DNA of 64,000 nt from UBA2336 sp037443645 (GTDB lineage Bacteria; Bacteroidota; Bacteroidia; Cytophagales; Cyclobacteriaceae), in assembly GCA_037443645.1 (NCBI GenBank), contig JBBINY010000001.1, positions 62,001 through 126,000 of the forward strand, in the 5' to 3' direction. The notes beneath the pieces were generated by a model that saw nothing but the letters and a program-made list of their open reading frames with translations, was not told where the DNA came from and searched no databases. Shown one piece after another: positions 24,298 to 33,718 of the stretch. Every line of letters begins with the position of its first letter. The stretch's first letter is position 1. Both the position numbers and the translations under genes were made by a program.

Positions 24298-25501
24298 TTC
24301 CCAGTGACTGTACATCACGCCAGAATCCCGGATACGATTTTTTTACCACATCCGGGTTTTCGATGCAGATCTGCCGCAGCATGCACAGGGGGGCAAAGGC
24401 CATGGCCATGCGATGATCAAGGTAAGTTTGTATCGGGGCGATTTGATCTGGCAGTATTGCTGGCGGAGTCAGTTGCCAGGCATTGCCTGTGGGTATAAAT
24501 TCTGCACCAAGCTTTGATAACTCTGCCTGAAGAGCTTTCGTCCGGTCGGTTTCTTTTAGTTTGAGGCTCTCCAGCCCCGTAAAGCTAGCATGGATGCCTT
24601 TGGCAGCGCATACCACAGCCACCGTTTGGGCCAGGTCAGGACAGCTTGTAAAATCCCAGGTGAAATCCGGAAGGTGTTCTTTGGAGGTAATCAGCAGGTC
24701 GGTTCCTCGTGGCTCAGCTTTAGCACCCAGTTGTTCCATCATGTCAAGGATAACCCGGTCGCCCTGAACCGACTTCATGGTAACCTGAGGCAGCCTGAGT
24801 TCGGCCCGTTTGGCCAAGGCAGCAAATGCAAACCAATAGCTGGCCGCTGACCAGTCGGCTTCAACCGTATAGGGAACACTCAGGTAATTGGTAGCTTTAA
24901 CTTCAATCCGGTTTTCAATGAAACGGGAATCAACCCCAAAAGTGCGCATCAGCGAAAGCGTCATGTCAATATAAGGCCGGCTGCTAACCTTCCCCTGCAG
25001 GTCGAGGGTAAGGCCCATGGGCAGGGCCGGGGCAACCAGAAGCAGTGCCGAAATAAACTGACTGCTTACATCACCCCGAATGCTCAGGCGGTTGGTTATT
25101 TGGGTAAACGGCCCTTGAATTCTCACAGGCGGATAACCTTCTTTTTCGGTATAACTGATCCGGGCTCCAAGCTTACGGAGGGCCTCAACCAGCACGTGAA
25201 TAGGTCGTTGTTTCATCCGCTCGGTGCCTGTAAGCCGTTTGGGCGAACCCGAAACAGCAAAATAGGCGGTAAGGAAGCGCATGGTTGTGCCAGCGTCCTC
25301 GGTATCCGCCACCTCATCAGCACTGGCAATTAAACGTTCCATCAGGCGCGTGTCGTTTGCTTCTGAAAGCCTCGTGATGGGAGCGTTACCTGTGCTTAAT
25401 GCCTGTATAATCAGCACACGGTTGCTGATGCTTTTTGAAGCAGGCAAATGCTTGATGAGTCCCGACACATTGGGTTGATGTTGAAGCGTGATACGGTTCA
25501 C
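24278..25501 (-). CDS. aroA: 3-phosphoshikimate 1-carboxyvinyltransferase (EPSP synthase)
   Basis: AroA condenses shikimate-3-phosphate with phosphoenolpyruvate in the sixth step of the shikimate pathway. Family motifs are the substrate-binding ASKSISNRVLIIQAL near residue 22, EDAGTTMRFLTAYFAVSG near residue 65, GDVSSQFISALLLVAP, and LKLKETDRTKALQAEL near residue 310. The 407-residue length is near normal. Other shikimate genes (aroB, DAHP synthase) lie just upstream on the same strand, separated by one small opposite-strand gene. Confidence 0.93.
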   Translation of the reverse strand: MNRITLQHQPNVSGLIKHLPASKSISNRVLIIQALSTGNAPITRLSEANDTRLMERLIASADEVADTEDAGTTMRFLTAYFAVSGSPKRLTGTERMKQRPIHVLVEALRKLGARISYTEKEGYPPVRIQGPFTQITNRLSIRGDVSSQFISALLLVAPALPMGLTLDLQGKVSSRPYIDMTLSLMRTFGVDSRFIENRIEVKATNYLSVPYTVEADWSAASYWFAFAALAKRAELRLPQVTMKSVQGDRVILDMMEQLGAKAEPRGTDLLITSKEHLPDFTWDFTSCPDLAQTVAVVCAAKGIHASFTGLESLKLKETDRTKALQAELSKLGAEFIPTGNAWQLTPPAILPDQIAPIQTYLDHRMAMAFAPLCMLRQICIENPDVVKKSYPGFWRDVQSLGIRAIEE

Positions 25502-25578
25502 TGAACAGTCGTTAGCACAAATTACGTTTTGTAAAAGATTTTTTTCTTGTGGTGAAACATTTACCTGTATTTACGAGT

Positions 25579-25586
25579 TAACTTTG
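25579..25586 (+). promoter_or_regulatory. Promoter -7 element for the 62-residue membrane protein gene
   Basis: TAACTTTG at 25579-25586 matches TAnnTTTG exactly and lies 11 bases before the ATG at 25598, giving a very short leader. No clear -33 element is present. The site supports the small downstream frame being a real gene. Confidence 0.5.
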
Positions 25587-25597
25587 TTATACAATTT

Positions 25598-25786
25598 ATG
25601 AGTACAACCAGAAAATTAGCGATTGGATTGGGAATTGCCTCAGGGGCTTTGCTGGCGGCATGGTTACTAACGGGTGACCGGAAGAAGAAAACCGTGGATT
25701 TCATTGCCAAAAAAGCCGATGATGTTAAACGTGCCATTCGTAAAAGCAAGGAGTCGTTCAACGACTCGGATGCCCACTACGTGTGA
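25598..25786 (+). CDS. Small YtxH-like membrane protein
   Basis: The 62-residue product begins MSTTRKLAIGLGIASGALLA, with one hydrophobic segment (about residues 8-25), then a strongly charged amphipathic stretch (DRKKKTVDFIAKKADDVKRA) ending in an acidic FNDSDAHYV tail. It resembles short YtxH-type single-pass proteins. The role is unknown. It has its own promoter-like site and lies alone on the plus strand between aroA and aroB, overlapping the aroB 3' end by 10 bases. Confidence 0.7.
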   Translation: MSTTRKLAIGLGIASGALLAAWLLTGDRKKKTVDFIAKKADDVKRAIRKSKESFNDSDAHYV

Positions 25787-26820
25787 AGCGAACCATAATA
25801 TGTCAGTGAGTCAACGATCTCGTCCATAGACACCTCATCATCCCACCGGGCCCTTCCGATGCCATTCAGCAGGGCCATTAAAACCTTATTGTCTTTGTTC
25901 TTTTTATCCTGATAGCACAGGTTCGCTATTTCTCTGGGTTGCTCCGGCAGGTTCAGTTTTCCAAAAACTGCTAACAGGTAGCCTGATACGTCCTGCAATT
26001 CGTGTTGGGAGAGCATCCTCTTTTTCCAGGCTATAAACGATTCACAGATCAAACCGGCTGCCACGGCTTCACCATGCAGCACCGGATTATGATTAGCCAA
26101 AAACCAGGATTCAATGGCATGACCTATGGTATGGCCGGCATTCAGAATTTTACGCATTCCGTGTTCCTGTGGATCGTGTTGGACAACACGCCACTTCAAA
26201 ACGGCAGACTGGCCGATCAGGCTGTTCCAGTCGTTGTTTTTCCAGGGCTTATTCCGGATTAAATCCCACAGGGTCGAATCCGCAACCAGGGCATGCTTAA
26301 TGATTTCAGCAAATCCCGACCGTAGCTCTTGTTCAGGAAGTGTGAGCAGAAAGGACGAAGAAATAAGGTTTAGTGCCGGCTCACGAACAAGCCCGACCTG
26401 ATTTTTATAATATCCGAAATCAACACCCACCTTACCGCCAATACTGGCATCAGTCATGGCCAGCAAGGTTGTTGGTATCAGCACAAAATCAATACCCCGT
26501 TTGAAAGTGGAAGCGCAGAAACCGCCCAGGTCGCCAATCACACCTCCGCCCAATATGATCAGCACCGCATGCCTGTCGAGTTGCTGGTTGGTCATGGCCT
26601 TCCACACCTCCATACAGGTTTCTATGGTTTTAGCCGATTCTCCTGCCGGTATTTGTATCACCGAGTGGGGGGGCAGGTGGCTTTTAAGGCCCGGATAACA
26701 AAGGGCTGCTGTGTTTTGATCGACAAGCACGGAGATGCGGGAATACTTTTTTCTGGCGAGGAAGTCGGCCAGATCGGCTTCGGGCCGGGTTGAAATCCGG
26801 ATATGATCAGGGAGCATCAT
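25777..26820 (-). CDS. aroB: 3-dehydroquinate synthase
   Basis: AroB converts DAHP to 3-dehydroquinate using NAD and a divalent metal. The sequence shows the NAD-binding GGGVIGDLGGFCASTFKRGI region, PTTLLAMTDASIGGKVGVDF, RSGFAEIIKHALVAD (catalytic Lys and metal-binding Glu), NAGHTIGHAIESW and LHGEAVAAGL (metal-binding His). The length of 347 is normal. Its start overlaps the end of the DAHP synthase gene by 14 bases, so the two form one translationally coupled unit. Confidence 0.94.
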   Translation of the reverse strand: MMLPDHIRISTRPEADLADFLARKKYSRISVLVDQNTAALCYPGLKSHLPPHSVIQIPAGESAKTIETCMEVWKAMTNQQLDRHAVLIILGGGVIGDLGGFCASTFKRGIDFVLIPTTLLAMTDASIGGKVGVDFGYYKNQVGLVREPALNLISSSFLLTLPEQELRSGFAEIIKHALVADSTLWDLIRNKPWKNNDWNSLIGQSAVLKWRVVQHDPQEHGMRKILNAGHTIGHAIESWFLANHNPVLHGEAVAAGLICESFIAWKKRMLSQHELQDVSGYLLAVFGKLNLPEQPREIANLCYQDKKNKDNKVLMALLNGIGRARWDDEVSMDEIVDSLTYYGSLHT

Positions 26821-27904
26821 GCCGGCTTTCTGATTGGTTCAGGATTTCGGTTTGGATGCGGATGGATTCATCGTGAATAACCCGGTAAAGTTCCCGGATG
26901 AAATCGGCCGCAAGGCTGGCATGTTGCCCCCACTCGGGCCGGGTTTTCATGATCTCATTCCACCGCTCAAGCTGGAATACAGTTACATTATTTTCTTTCT
27001 TATAGTCCCCGATTTTTTCAACCAGCTTCATGCGGGCAGCCAGGGTGTTGATTAACTCCTGGTCCATTTGGTCAATCCGTTCGCGTAGGTTTTCTAATTG
27101 ATTCAGAAAAATGGCATTGTCGGATGAGTGCCCGGCTACACGCAGGCCGGCAAGCCCTTCCTTCAATGCTGTTGGTGTGATTTGTTGTTGCGCATCGCTA
27201 AGGGCCCTATCGGGGTATGGGTGAGTTTCTATCATCAGTCCGTTATACCCCAGATCCAGTGCCTTTTGTGATACCTCAAAAATCAGTTCCCGGTTGCCGG
27301 CAATATGACTTGGATCGGCAATCAACGGAAGTTCGGGGTTTCGGATTTTAAGTTCAAGGGGCAGCTGCCACAAGGGCTGATTCCGAAACCGTGAGTTTTG
27401 AATGGAGGAGAAGCCCCGGTGGATGGTACCGAGCTTTTTGATGCCCGCCCGGTGAAGTCGCTCCAGCGCACCGAGCCATAGTCCAAGATCGGGGTTGATG
27501 GGGTTTTTAACCAATACGATGGTATCGACTCCCTGCAAGGCATCGGAAAGTTCCTGGACCAAAAAAGGGTTTACGGTTGTTCGCGCCCCAAGCCACAGCA
27601 CATCAATGCCGGCCTTCAGGGCAAGGTGAATGTGCTCAGGGGAAGCAACTTCAGTGGCAACAGCCAGACCGGTTTGATCTTTCACGTCCTTTATCCACGA
27701 CAACGCCTCCACGCCCCTTCCTTCAAAGGTGTTGGGCCGGGTTCGCGGCTTCCAAACACCTGCGCGCATCAGCCGGATGCCCTGCTGTTTGATGGCATCC
27801 GCAACCGTGAGCAATTGTACGGCACTCTCAGCACTGCAAGGGCCTGCAATGACAAGGGGTTTATCAGGGGTTGTAAAAGCTGAAATCCAGTTAGAGACCT
27901 CCAT
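26807..27904 (-). CDS. Bifunctional DAHP synthase / chorismate mutase
   Basis: The N-terminal domain (about residues 1-255) is a class I-beta DAHP synthase with the motifs VIAGPCSAES, KPRTRPNTFEGRG, GARTTVNPF, GTIHRGFSS and PLIADPSHIAGNREL. The C-terminal domain (about 265-350) is an AroQ-type chorismate mutase (LENLRERIDQMDQELINTLA and RMKLVEKIGDYKKEN). Such fusions control entry to aromatic amino-acid synthesis and the phenylalanine/tyrosine branch, with the mutase domain acting as an allosteric site. It is first in the aroB operon and divergent from proline dehydrogenase. Confidence 0.93.
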   Translation of the reverse strand: MEVSNWISAFTTPDKPLVIAGPCSAESAVQLLTVADAIKQQGIRLMRAGVWKPRTRPNTFEGRGVEALSWIKDVKDQTGLAVATEVASPEHIHLALKAGIDVLWLGARTTVNPFLVQELSDALQGVDTIVLVKNPINPDLGLWLGALERLHRAGIKKLGTIHRGFSSIQNSRFRNQPLWQLPLELKIRNPELPLIADPSHIAGNRELIFEVSQKALDLGYNGLMIETHPYPDRALSDAQQQITPTALKEGLAGLRVAGHSSDNAIFLNQLENLRERIDQMDQELINTLAARMKLVEKIGDYKKENNVTVFQLERWNEIMKTRPEWGQHASLAADFIRELYRVIHDESIRIQTEILNQSESRHDAP

Positions 27905-28036
27905 CGGGGTTGAAAGTTAAGAAAATCAACAGATCATAATAGATAATGACCACCGCTATCAAATTGTTTCTACCATTGCAGATATACCGGCTTGCAACCT
28001 AACCGGCACAGCCTATATTAGCGCCACCTTTTTCGT

Positions 28037-29221
28037 ATGGAATCGATCCCGAAAATTTCATTTGAAGACACGCAAGCCGCCTTTGCCTACAAGACGGACG
28101 CTGAACTGAAAAGAGCTCATTTTATTTTTTCACTGGTTAATCACCCATGGATTTCGGCTGTGGCCATTGCATTGGTAAAAGCTGGGTTATTTCTGCGCCT
28201 GCCCATAAACGGCCTTATCCGGAAAACGGTGTTCAATCATTTTTGCGGTGGGGAAAGCATAGATCAGGCCGATGAGGTCATGCAGGTGCTGGCCCGGTTT
28301 AATGTTAAGCCTATTCTGGATTATTCAGTGGAAGGTGAGCACACCGAAGCAGGTTTTGAACTGACTACTCAGGAAACACTTCGCACCATTGAAAAAGCAA
28401 AGGCGACAGGCACCATTCCATTTTGTGTATTTAAAGTTACCGGGCTGGCTTCGGCTACCCTGCTGGAACGGGTGCAACTTGGATCGCAACTTTCCAATGA
28501 AGAACAGGCTGCCTTCACCCGGGTGAAAGACCGGATGGACCGGATTTGCGCCAAAGGCTTTGATTACAGCATTCCTATCCTGATCGATGCGGAGGATTCC
28601 TGGTACCAGGATACCATCGATCGCATGGTATTGGATCTGATGAAAAAATACAACACCCAGAAGGCAATTGTTTTTAATACGTATCAGCTGTATCGTACTG
28701 CCGGTCTTCCTAACCTGCGAGACCACTTCCATGAAGCCGTGATGCACAATTTTTATTTTGGTGCAAAGCTGGTGCGGGGAGCTTATATGGAGAAGGAACG
28801 CGACCGTGCCAAGAAATTGGGGTATGCCGATCCGATTCACCCCAACAAGCAGGCAACCGATGACGCCTTTAATCAGGCTCTTGCCTTTTGCATTGATAAT
28901 AAGCAACGCATTTCGGTCATGTGCGGCTCCCACAATGACTACAGCAATTATTACCTGACCATTCTCATGGAAAAACACGGCATGGTGAATAATGATGAGC
29001 GCGTTTGGTTTGCCCAGCTGTATGGCATGAGTGACAATATTTCGTTCAACCTGTCGAAGGCCGGTTATAATGTAGCCAAGTACCTGCCCTACGGACCTGT
29101 ACAGGCCGTTATGCCTTACCTGTTTCGCAGGGCAGAGGAAAACACATCCGTTGCCGGACAAAGCAGCCGGGAGTTGACCCTGATTAAAAAGGAGTTGAAG
29201 CGAAGGAAAAACCCGGCATAG
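28037..29221 (+). CDS. Proline dehydrogenase
   Basis: This FAD enzyme oxidises proline to pyrroline-5-carboxylate. The 394-residue protein contains the beta/alpha-barrel motifs: DYSVEGEHTEAGFE near residue 96, LIDAEDSWYQDTIDRM, NTYQLYRTAG, KLVRGAYMEKERDRAKKLG and C-terminal KYLPYGPVQAVMPYLFRRAEEN with the substrate-binding Arg pair. It is the stand-alone ProDH type without the P5C dehydrogenase domain. It is divergent from the DAHP synthase gene across 132 bases and upstream of lysS. Confidence 0.93.
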   Translation: MESIPKISFEDTQAAFAYKTDAELKRAHFIFSLVNHPWISAVAIALVKAGLFLRLPINGLIRKTVFNHFCGGESIDQADEVMQVLARFNVKPILDYSVEGEHTEAGFELTTQETLRTIEKAKATGTIPFCVFKVTGLASATLLERVQLGSQLSNEEQAAFTRVKDRMDRICAKGFDYSIPILIDAEDSWYQDTIDRMVLDLMKKYNTQKAIVFNTYQLYRTAGLPNLRDHFHEAVMHNFYFGAKLVRGAYMEKERDRAKKLGYADPIHPNKQATDDAFNQALAFCIDNKQRISVMCGSHNDYSNYYLTILMEKHGMVNNDERVWFAQLYGMSDNISFNLSKAGYNVAKYLPYGPVQAVMPYLFRRAEENTSVAGQSSRELTLIKKELKRRKNPA

Positions 29222-29264
29222 CTTCCTGCCCTGATTAGCAGTTTTTAGCTCGGCATTATTACCT

Positions 29265-29272
29265 TATTTTTG
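29265..29272 (+). promoter_or_regulatory. Promoter -7 element for lysS
   Basis: TATTTTTG at 29265-29272 is an exact TAnnTTTG match, with a weak T-rich -33 (TTTT around 29243) about 18 bases upstream. It overlaps an in-frame TTG at 29270, which argues that lysS starts at the ATG at 29291 and not at the TTG. Confidence 0.6.
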
Positions 29273-29290
29273 CCCGAAAGCGCAGAGACC

Positions 29291-31021
29291 ATGTCATTAA
29301 GTGAGCAGGAAATCATCCGCAGGCAAGCAAAGGAAGAACTTGAAAAACTGGGCATAAACCCTTACCCGGCCGAATTGTTTGAGGTAAACGTTTCGGCAAA
29401 GGAAATTCTTGAAAATTATCCCCGGCACAAAAGCGATTACCGCAGCATCTCCATAGCCGGGCGCATCATGAGCCGCAGGATTATGGGCTCCGCCTCGTTT
29501 GCCGAATTGCAGGACGAAACCGGACGCATTCAGCTCTACTTCCGCAGGGATGATATTTGCCCTGGCGATGACAAGACCCTGTATAATGTTGTGTTCAAAA
29601 AGCTGCTCGACATTGGCGATATCATTGGTGTAAATGGATACGGCTTTACCACTCAAACCGGGGAGATATCCATTCACGTCACCGGATTCAAAATCCTCTC
29701 CAAATCATTACGTCCATTGCCCATTGTTAAAGAAACCGTTGATGAGCAAGGCCAGGTACATAAGCACGATGCCTTCAGCGACCCCGAGCAACGGTACCGC
29801 ATGCGGTATGTTGACCTGATTGTGAATCCGGAAGTTCGCGATGTATTCATTAAACGAACGCAGTTGATTAACTCCATGAGGGAATTCCTGAACGGAAAGG
29901 CCTACCTCGAGGTTGAAACACCCGTATTGCAACCCCTGTATGGTGGGGCGGCCGCCCGGCCGTTTAAAACACACCATAATACACTGGATATGACGCTCTA
30001 CCTGCGTATTGCCAACGAGCTTTATCTGAAGCGATTGATTGTTGGCGGGTACAACGGGGTGTACGAGTTTTCAAAAGATTTCCGTAACGAGGGCATGTCG
30101 AGGTTTCATAACCCTGAATTCACGCAGGTGGAACTGTATGTAGCTTACAAAGACTACAATTGGATGATGGACCTGGTTGAAGAAATGATTGAGAAGGTTG
30201 CGCTTGACCTGCACGGTACAACCGAAGTAACCGTAGGGGAGCATCGGATTGATTTCCGAAGGCCTTGGAAGCGCTTCACGATGTTTGAAGCCATTGAACA
30301 TTATACCGGAATTGATATTTCGGAGATGGATGAACCTGCTCTCCGCGAAACGTGCCGGAAACTGCACGTGCCCATCGATGACACAATGGGCAAAGGCAAA
30401 CTGATTGATGCCATTTTTGGCGAGCAATGTGAACCTCACCTCATCCAACCTACATTCATAATGGATTATCCGGTTGAGATGTCGCCTCTTGCAAAAAAGC
30501 ACCGCAGCAGGCCCGGACTGGTTGAGCGCTTCGAAGCCATTTGCAACGGAAAAGAAATATGTAACGCTTTCTCGGAATTAAACGACCCGATTGACCAGCG
30601 TAAGCGATTTGAAGAACAGTTGGAGTTGGGCAAGCGGGGCGATGAAGAGGCTATGACGCTGGATGAAGACTTTTTGCGTTCCCTGGAGTTCGGTATGCCA
30701 CCAACGGCCGGCCTGGGTGTTGGCATCGACAGGCTTTGTATGATCATGACCAATCAACCCTCAATACAGGATGTGTTGTTCTTTCCGCAAATGAAGCCCG
30801 AAAAGCCTGTACCTCTATTTGATGTAAAGGAAGCGGAGCAGCTCGGTATCCGCGCTGAGCTTTTTCCGATAATTCAGAAACTGGGTATCCAATCGACAGC
30901 ACAACTCAAGTCCATGAAGGCCTCAAAGTTGTTTAACGATGTATGCGGCATGCGCAAAAAAATGAAACTGGAGGATGTTGTGAATCCCACCCTGGAAGAA
31001 GTGGAGTTGTGGTTGAAGTAG
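29291..31021 (+). CDS. lysS: Lysyl-tRNA synthetase, class II
   Basis: LysS charges tRNA-Lys. The 576-residue product has the N-terminal OB-fold anticodon-binding domain (SIAGRIMSRRIMGSASFAEL), class II motif 2 (KDFRNEGMSRFHNPEFTQVE) and motif 3 (AGLGVGIDRLCM). After the catalytic core there is a C-terminal extension of about 70 residues (from PLFDVKEAEQLGIRAELFPI), absent from the 505-residue E. coli enzyme and typical of Bacteroidota. The start at ATG 29291 is set by the promoter position. Confidence 0.95.
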   Translation: MSLSEQEIIRRQAKEELEKLGINPYPAELFEVNVSAKEILENYPRHKSDYRSISIAGRIMSRRIMGSASFAELQDETGRIQLYFRRDDICPGDDKTLYNVVFKKLLDIGDIIGVNGYGFTTQTGEISIHVTGFKILSKSLRPLPIVKETVDEQGQVHKHDAFSDPEQRYRMRYVDLIVNPEVRDVFIKRTQLINSMREFLNGKAYLEVETPVLQPLYGGAAARPFKTHHNTLDMTLYLRIANELYLKRLIVGGYNGVYEFSKDFRNEGMSRFHNPEFTQVELYVAYKDYNWMMDLVEEMIEKVALDLHGTTEVTVGEHRIDFRRPWKRFTMFEAIEHYTGIDISEMDEPALRETCRKLHVPIDDTMGKGKLIDAIFGEQCEPHLIQPTFIMDYPVEMSPLAKKHRSRPGLVERFEAICNGKEICNAFSELNDPIDQRKRFEEQLELGKRGDEEAMTLDEDFLRSLEFGMPPTAGLGVGIDRLCMIMTNQPSIQDVLFFPQMKPEKPVPLFDVKEAEQLGIRAELFPIIQKLGIQSTAQLKSMKASKLFNDVCGMRKKMKLEDVVNPTLEEVELWLK

Positions 31022-31029
31022 TGCGCCAT

Positions 31030-33690
31030 CTACCGGTTATCGTAGAAGGGTTTCCTTCGCTCCAGTTTTAAGTCCGAAAGGATAGAGGCCTTGATATTAA
31101 TCCGGAAATTGTAAGAAGTATAGGGTCCGAAAGGAACCCAATTGAAAAGTAATGTCCAGCAGTGGAGGTCGCGGGTAATGCCAATATTGGTTTGGGTTAG
31201 CTGTTTGGTTTGGAAATCGTAGCCGGAGTTAAATGTTGCTTTCCACTTTTCAGAAAGTGCCAGGTCGCCTGAAAACTGGAGGGCCTGCGTTATTTTGATG
31301 TCGCTGTTAAGCGGATGAGCGTACTGCAGGCTGTAGTTCAGGCGCACGCTCCAGGGAATTTCAAAGTCAATGTACGTATCGGGGTTGTTCAGGTAATATT
31401 GTTTCTCCTGTTCAGGAAGGGCCGATTTGGCAATTTTCTCCCGGCTCTTTTGATCTTGCTCACGCCCCTTCGGGTTAAGGTTTGTACTCAGTGCAATGGT
31501 GCCTGAGGTGATGCGCCCGAAACCACCGCCTTTCAAGGCATATTCATCTATTCTTCGTTCGGTTTTCTTTCCGGTCTCATCCACAACGGTAAGGATGGTG
31601 TATGGATCGAGCGTAGCATTCATATTCAGGTTAATCAGGTCATCCAGAATATTGGTGTTGGCCGCCAGGCTGATGGGAGCAAGCTTGAACGAGTCGGCAA
31701 CAAGGTTGTACGCTGTACTAAGAGAAAGGTTATTGAGCAGGTTCACCTTACGGGCAACAGTGTCCGCAGCCGATTTTACTTTCATTTCAACTGTGTTGCC
31801 CAGGCTAAACCCGATGGAGCCGCTGTTTCCAAGGGTTGAGCCTCCGTATAAAAAGCCCTGGTGCCGTGACTGGTACCTGATTTTGCCATTTTCATTAATG
31901 GCCTGAAAGTAGTTATTGTTTTTGGTGTAGTCGGGAACATAGCTGAACGAAATGGAGGGGTTCATTACATGGCGGATCGCCTTAACATTTCCGCGTTTGA
32001 AAAAGTAAGTGCCATAAATGCGGGTGTTCAGCCCGGCTGACAGGGTGTAGTTGGCAATCCGGTTAAATCCCTTGATCGTATCGGAAGCATCCAATACAGG
32101 TTGATTGTTCCTGATGTCATACGTCCAGCCCAGTTTTTCAAAGTACCATTTCTCCTCGTATGAAAACTGTGGTGTAATGGTAAAATAGCGCAGGGCTTTA
32201 AAGGAATACCCGATGGGCATTGCATGGCGGATTCCGTTCCGGCCATTTTCTATAAACTTCGAAAAATTTTCGGGAGTAAACGGGGCAATGCTGTCCTGGG
32301 TGGCATTACCAATACGCCCCAGGTTATTGGTAATCCGGTTTGAGGCTGTCATGCCGTAGCCTATCGAAAAATTATCGAGCACCGTAGGCTTACCGTCTTT
32401 GCGTTGGAATGGATACAGGTTCTGCATGTTTACGGTAAGCGTTGGCAGGGTTAGATCAACCTGTTTGGTTTGTAAGTCCTGGTTGTGACTAACATTTAAA
32501 CCCATCGTAAACGGAGTACCGGTAAACTGCTTGTTGTACGAAATGTTTGAATTCATTTTACGGGTTGTGTTGTTCAGCCCCTGGGAGTAAATACTTCCGG
32601 GTACTCCCTGGTTAAGGTTGTTAATCTGGTTGTAGGTATTGGTAGCAGCCGACACGGAAGCTGAAAAACGACCGGTGCCTTTGCTTTGCGGTGCATGGCT
32701 CCAGGCAATCTGAAAATCTTTGCGTTCAGTATTGCTTCCAATATTTTCATCAAATGGATATTTGGAATAACTGAAGTTCAAATTGCCGGAGTACCGGTAT
32801 CGTTTAGTGTAAGGAAGGATAACTTTTCCGGCAAAGCCCCCCTTTGAATACAAGTCGAACAGCAGGGATAGTTTCATATACTCACTCACATCAAAAAAAT
32901 AACCCATATCGCGAAGGTTAAAACCAAGCATCCGGTCTTCACCAAATGATGGAAAGATGATACCGGATTTGCTTTTCTGTTGTGCCGGAAACATGCCGAA
33001 GAGAAAACCAATCGGGTAAAGGGGCACATCGTTGAATTCGCTATAAAACGGTCCGGAAACGATTTTGTCCTCCGGAATGGCCTTTGTCCGGGTGGAATGG
33101 ATACGGAAGTGCGGATGTTCGAGGTTACAGGTGGTGTAGGTGTTATGCAAGCTTAGCAGCTCATTACGTTCATTCTTGTACACCACATTGCCATGAAGGT
33201 ATCCTTCACCCTGTTGGGTAACCACTTCGGAGATGCGCGCCCTCCCCGTTTTGAAATTATAGGTGATGTCTTTGGTTTCATACACTTCCGGCCCGTTTTT
33301 GAAAATCGGAAAGCCGACCCTGCGGCCGAGGGAATCGCGTTTACCGGATGCAGTCAGGGTGCTGTTGGCGTAATCGATAACAATTTCTTCGGCCTCCAGT
33401 TCAATGGGCCCATATACAATTCTGGCATTTCCGTAGAGCCAGATGATTTTGCCATCAATACTGGTATGGATGGAATCGCGGGCACTGTATATAATGGTAG
33501 TTTCAATGTCGCCTTTTTCAGGAATTGTATCGGCAGGGTTTTTGGTGGTATCACCGGGTATGGTGTTTCGTAAACTATCAGGCTGCACCTGGCTGATTGC
33601 GGGTAAGTAAATGATCAGAAAACAAAAAAGAAGTAGGCGGAAACAGGCTGGGGGCACGTTCGAAACGTTGAAAATCCGGTATAAATTCAC
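31030..33690 (-). CDS. LptD-like outer-membrane LPS assembly protein
   Basis: The product has a signal-peptide region (FRLLLFCFLIIYLPAISQVQ), an N-terminal OstA/LptA-like domain (DGKIIWLYGNARIVYGPIEL and AEEIVIDYANSTLTASGKRD) and a long C-terminal beta-barrel, including YPIGFLFGMFPAQQKSKSGI and FPSFGEDRMLGFNLRDMGYF. This is the architecture of the putative LptD of Bacteroidota. The frame is open to 33939, but that would run far into the divergent amidase gene. I use the GTG at 33690; GTG at 33657 and ATG at 33726 are alternatives. The length is about 886 residues. Confidence 0.88.
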   Translation of the reverse strand: MNLYRIFNVSNVPPACFRLLLFCFLIIYLPAISQVQPDSLRNTIPGDTTKNPADTIPEKGDIETTIIYSARDSIHTSIDGKIIWLYGNARIVYGPIELEAEEIVIDYANSTLTASGKRDSLGRRVGFPIFKNGPEVYETKDITYNFKTGRARISEVVTQQGEGYLHGNVVYKNERNELLSLHNTYTTCNLEHPHFRIHSTRTKAIPEDKIVSGPFYSEFNDVPLYPIGFLFGMFPAQQKSKSGIIFPSFGEDRMLGFNLRDMGYFFDVSEYMKLSLLFDLYSKGGFAGKVILPYTKRYRYSGNLNFSYSKYPFDENIGSNTERKDFQIAWSHAPQSKGTGRFSASVSAATNTYNQINNLNQGVPGSIYSQGLNNTTRKMNSNISYNKQFTGTPFTMGLNVSHNQDLQTKQVDLTLPTLTVNMQNLYPFQRKDGKPTVLDNFSIGYGMTASNRITNNLGRIGNATQDSIAPFTPENFSKFIENGRNGIRHAMPIGYSFKALRYFTITPQFSYEEKWYFEKLGWTYDIRNNQPVLDASDTIKGFNRIANYTLSAGLNTRIYGTYFFKRGNVKAIRHVMNPSISFSYVPDYTKNNNYFQAINENGKIRYQSRHQGFLYGGSTLGNSGSIGFSLGNTVEMKVKSAADTVARKVNLLNNLSLSTAYNLVADSFKLAPISLAANTNILDDLINLNMNATLDPYTILTVVDETGKKTERRIDEYALKGGGFGRITSGTIALSTNLNPKGREQDQKSREKIAKSALPEQEKQYYLNNPDTYIDFEIPWSVRLNYSLQYAHPLNSDIKITQALQFSGDLALSEKWKATFNSGYDFQTKQLTQTNIGITRDLHCWTLLFNWVPFGPYTSYNFRINIKASILSDLKLERRKPFYDNR

Positions 33691-33697
33691 AACTTTG
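33668..33697 (+). promoter_or_regulatory. Promoter for the amidase gene
   Basis: TTG at 33668-33670, 19 bases, then CAACTTTG at 33690-33697, which differs from TAnnTTTG by one base. Both elements have the right spacing. The predicted start near 33703 implies the amidase begins at TTG 33719 or GTG 33737, not at the ATG at 33611 that lies upstream of this promoter. Confidence 0.5.
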
Positions 33698-33718
33698 CGT
33701 AAAGGTATTGCAAATCGG

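Noticed and set aside
28325..29161. 278-codon minus-strand frame
   Set aside because: It is the antisense shadow of the proline dehydrogenase gene, which has clear family motifs.
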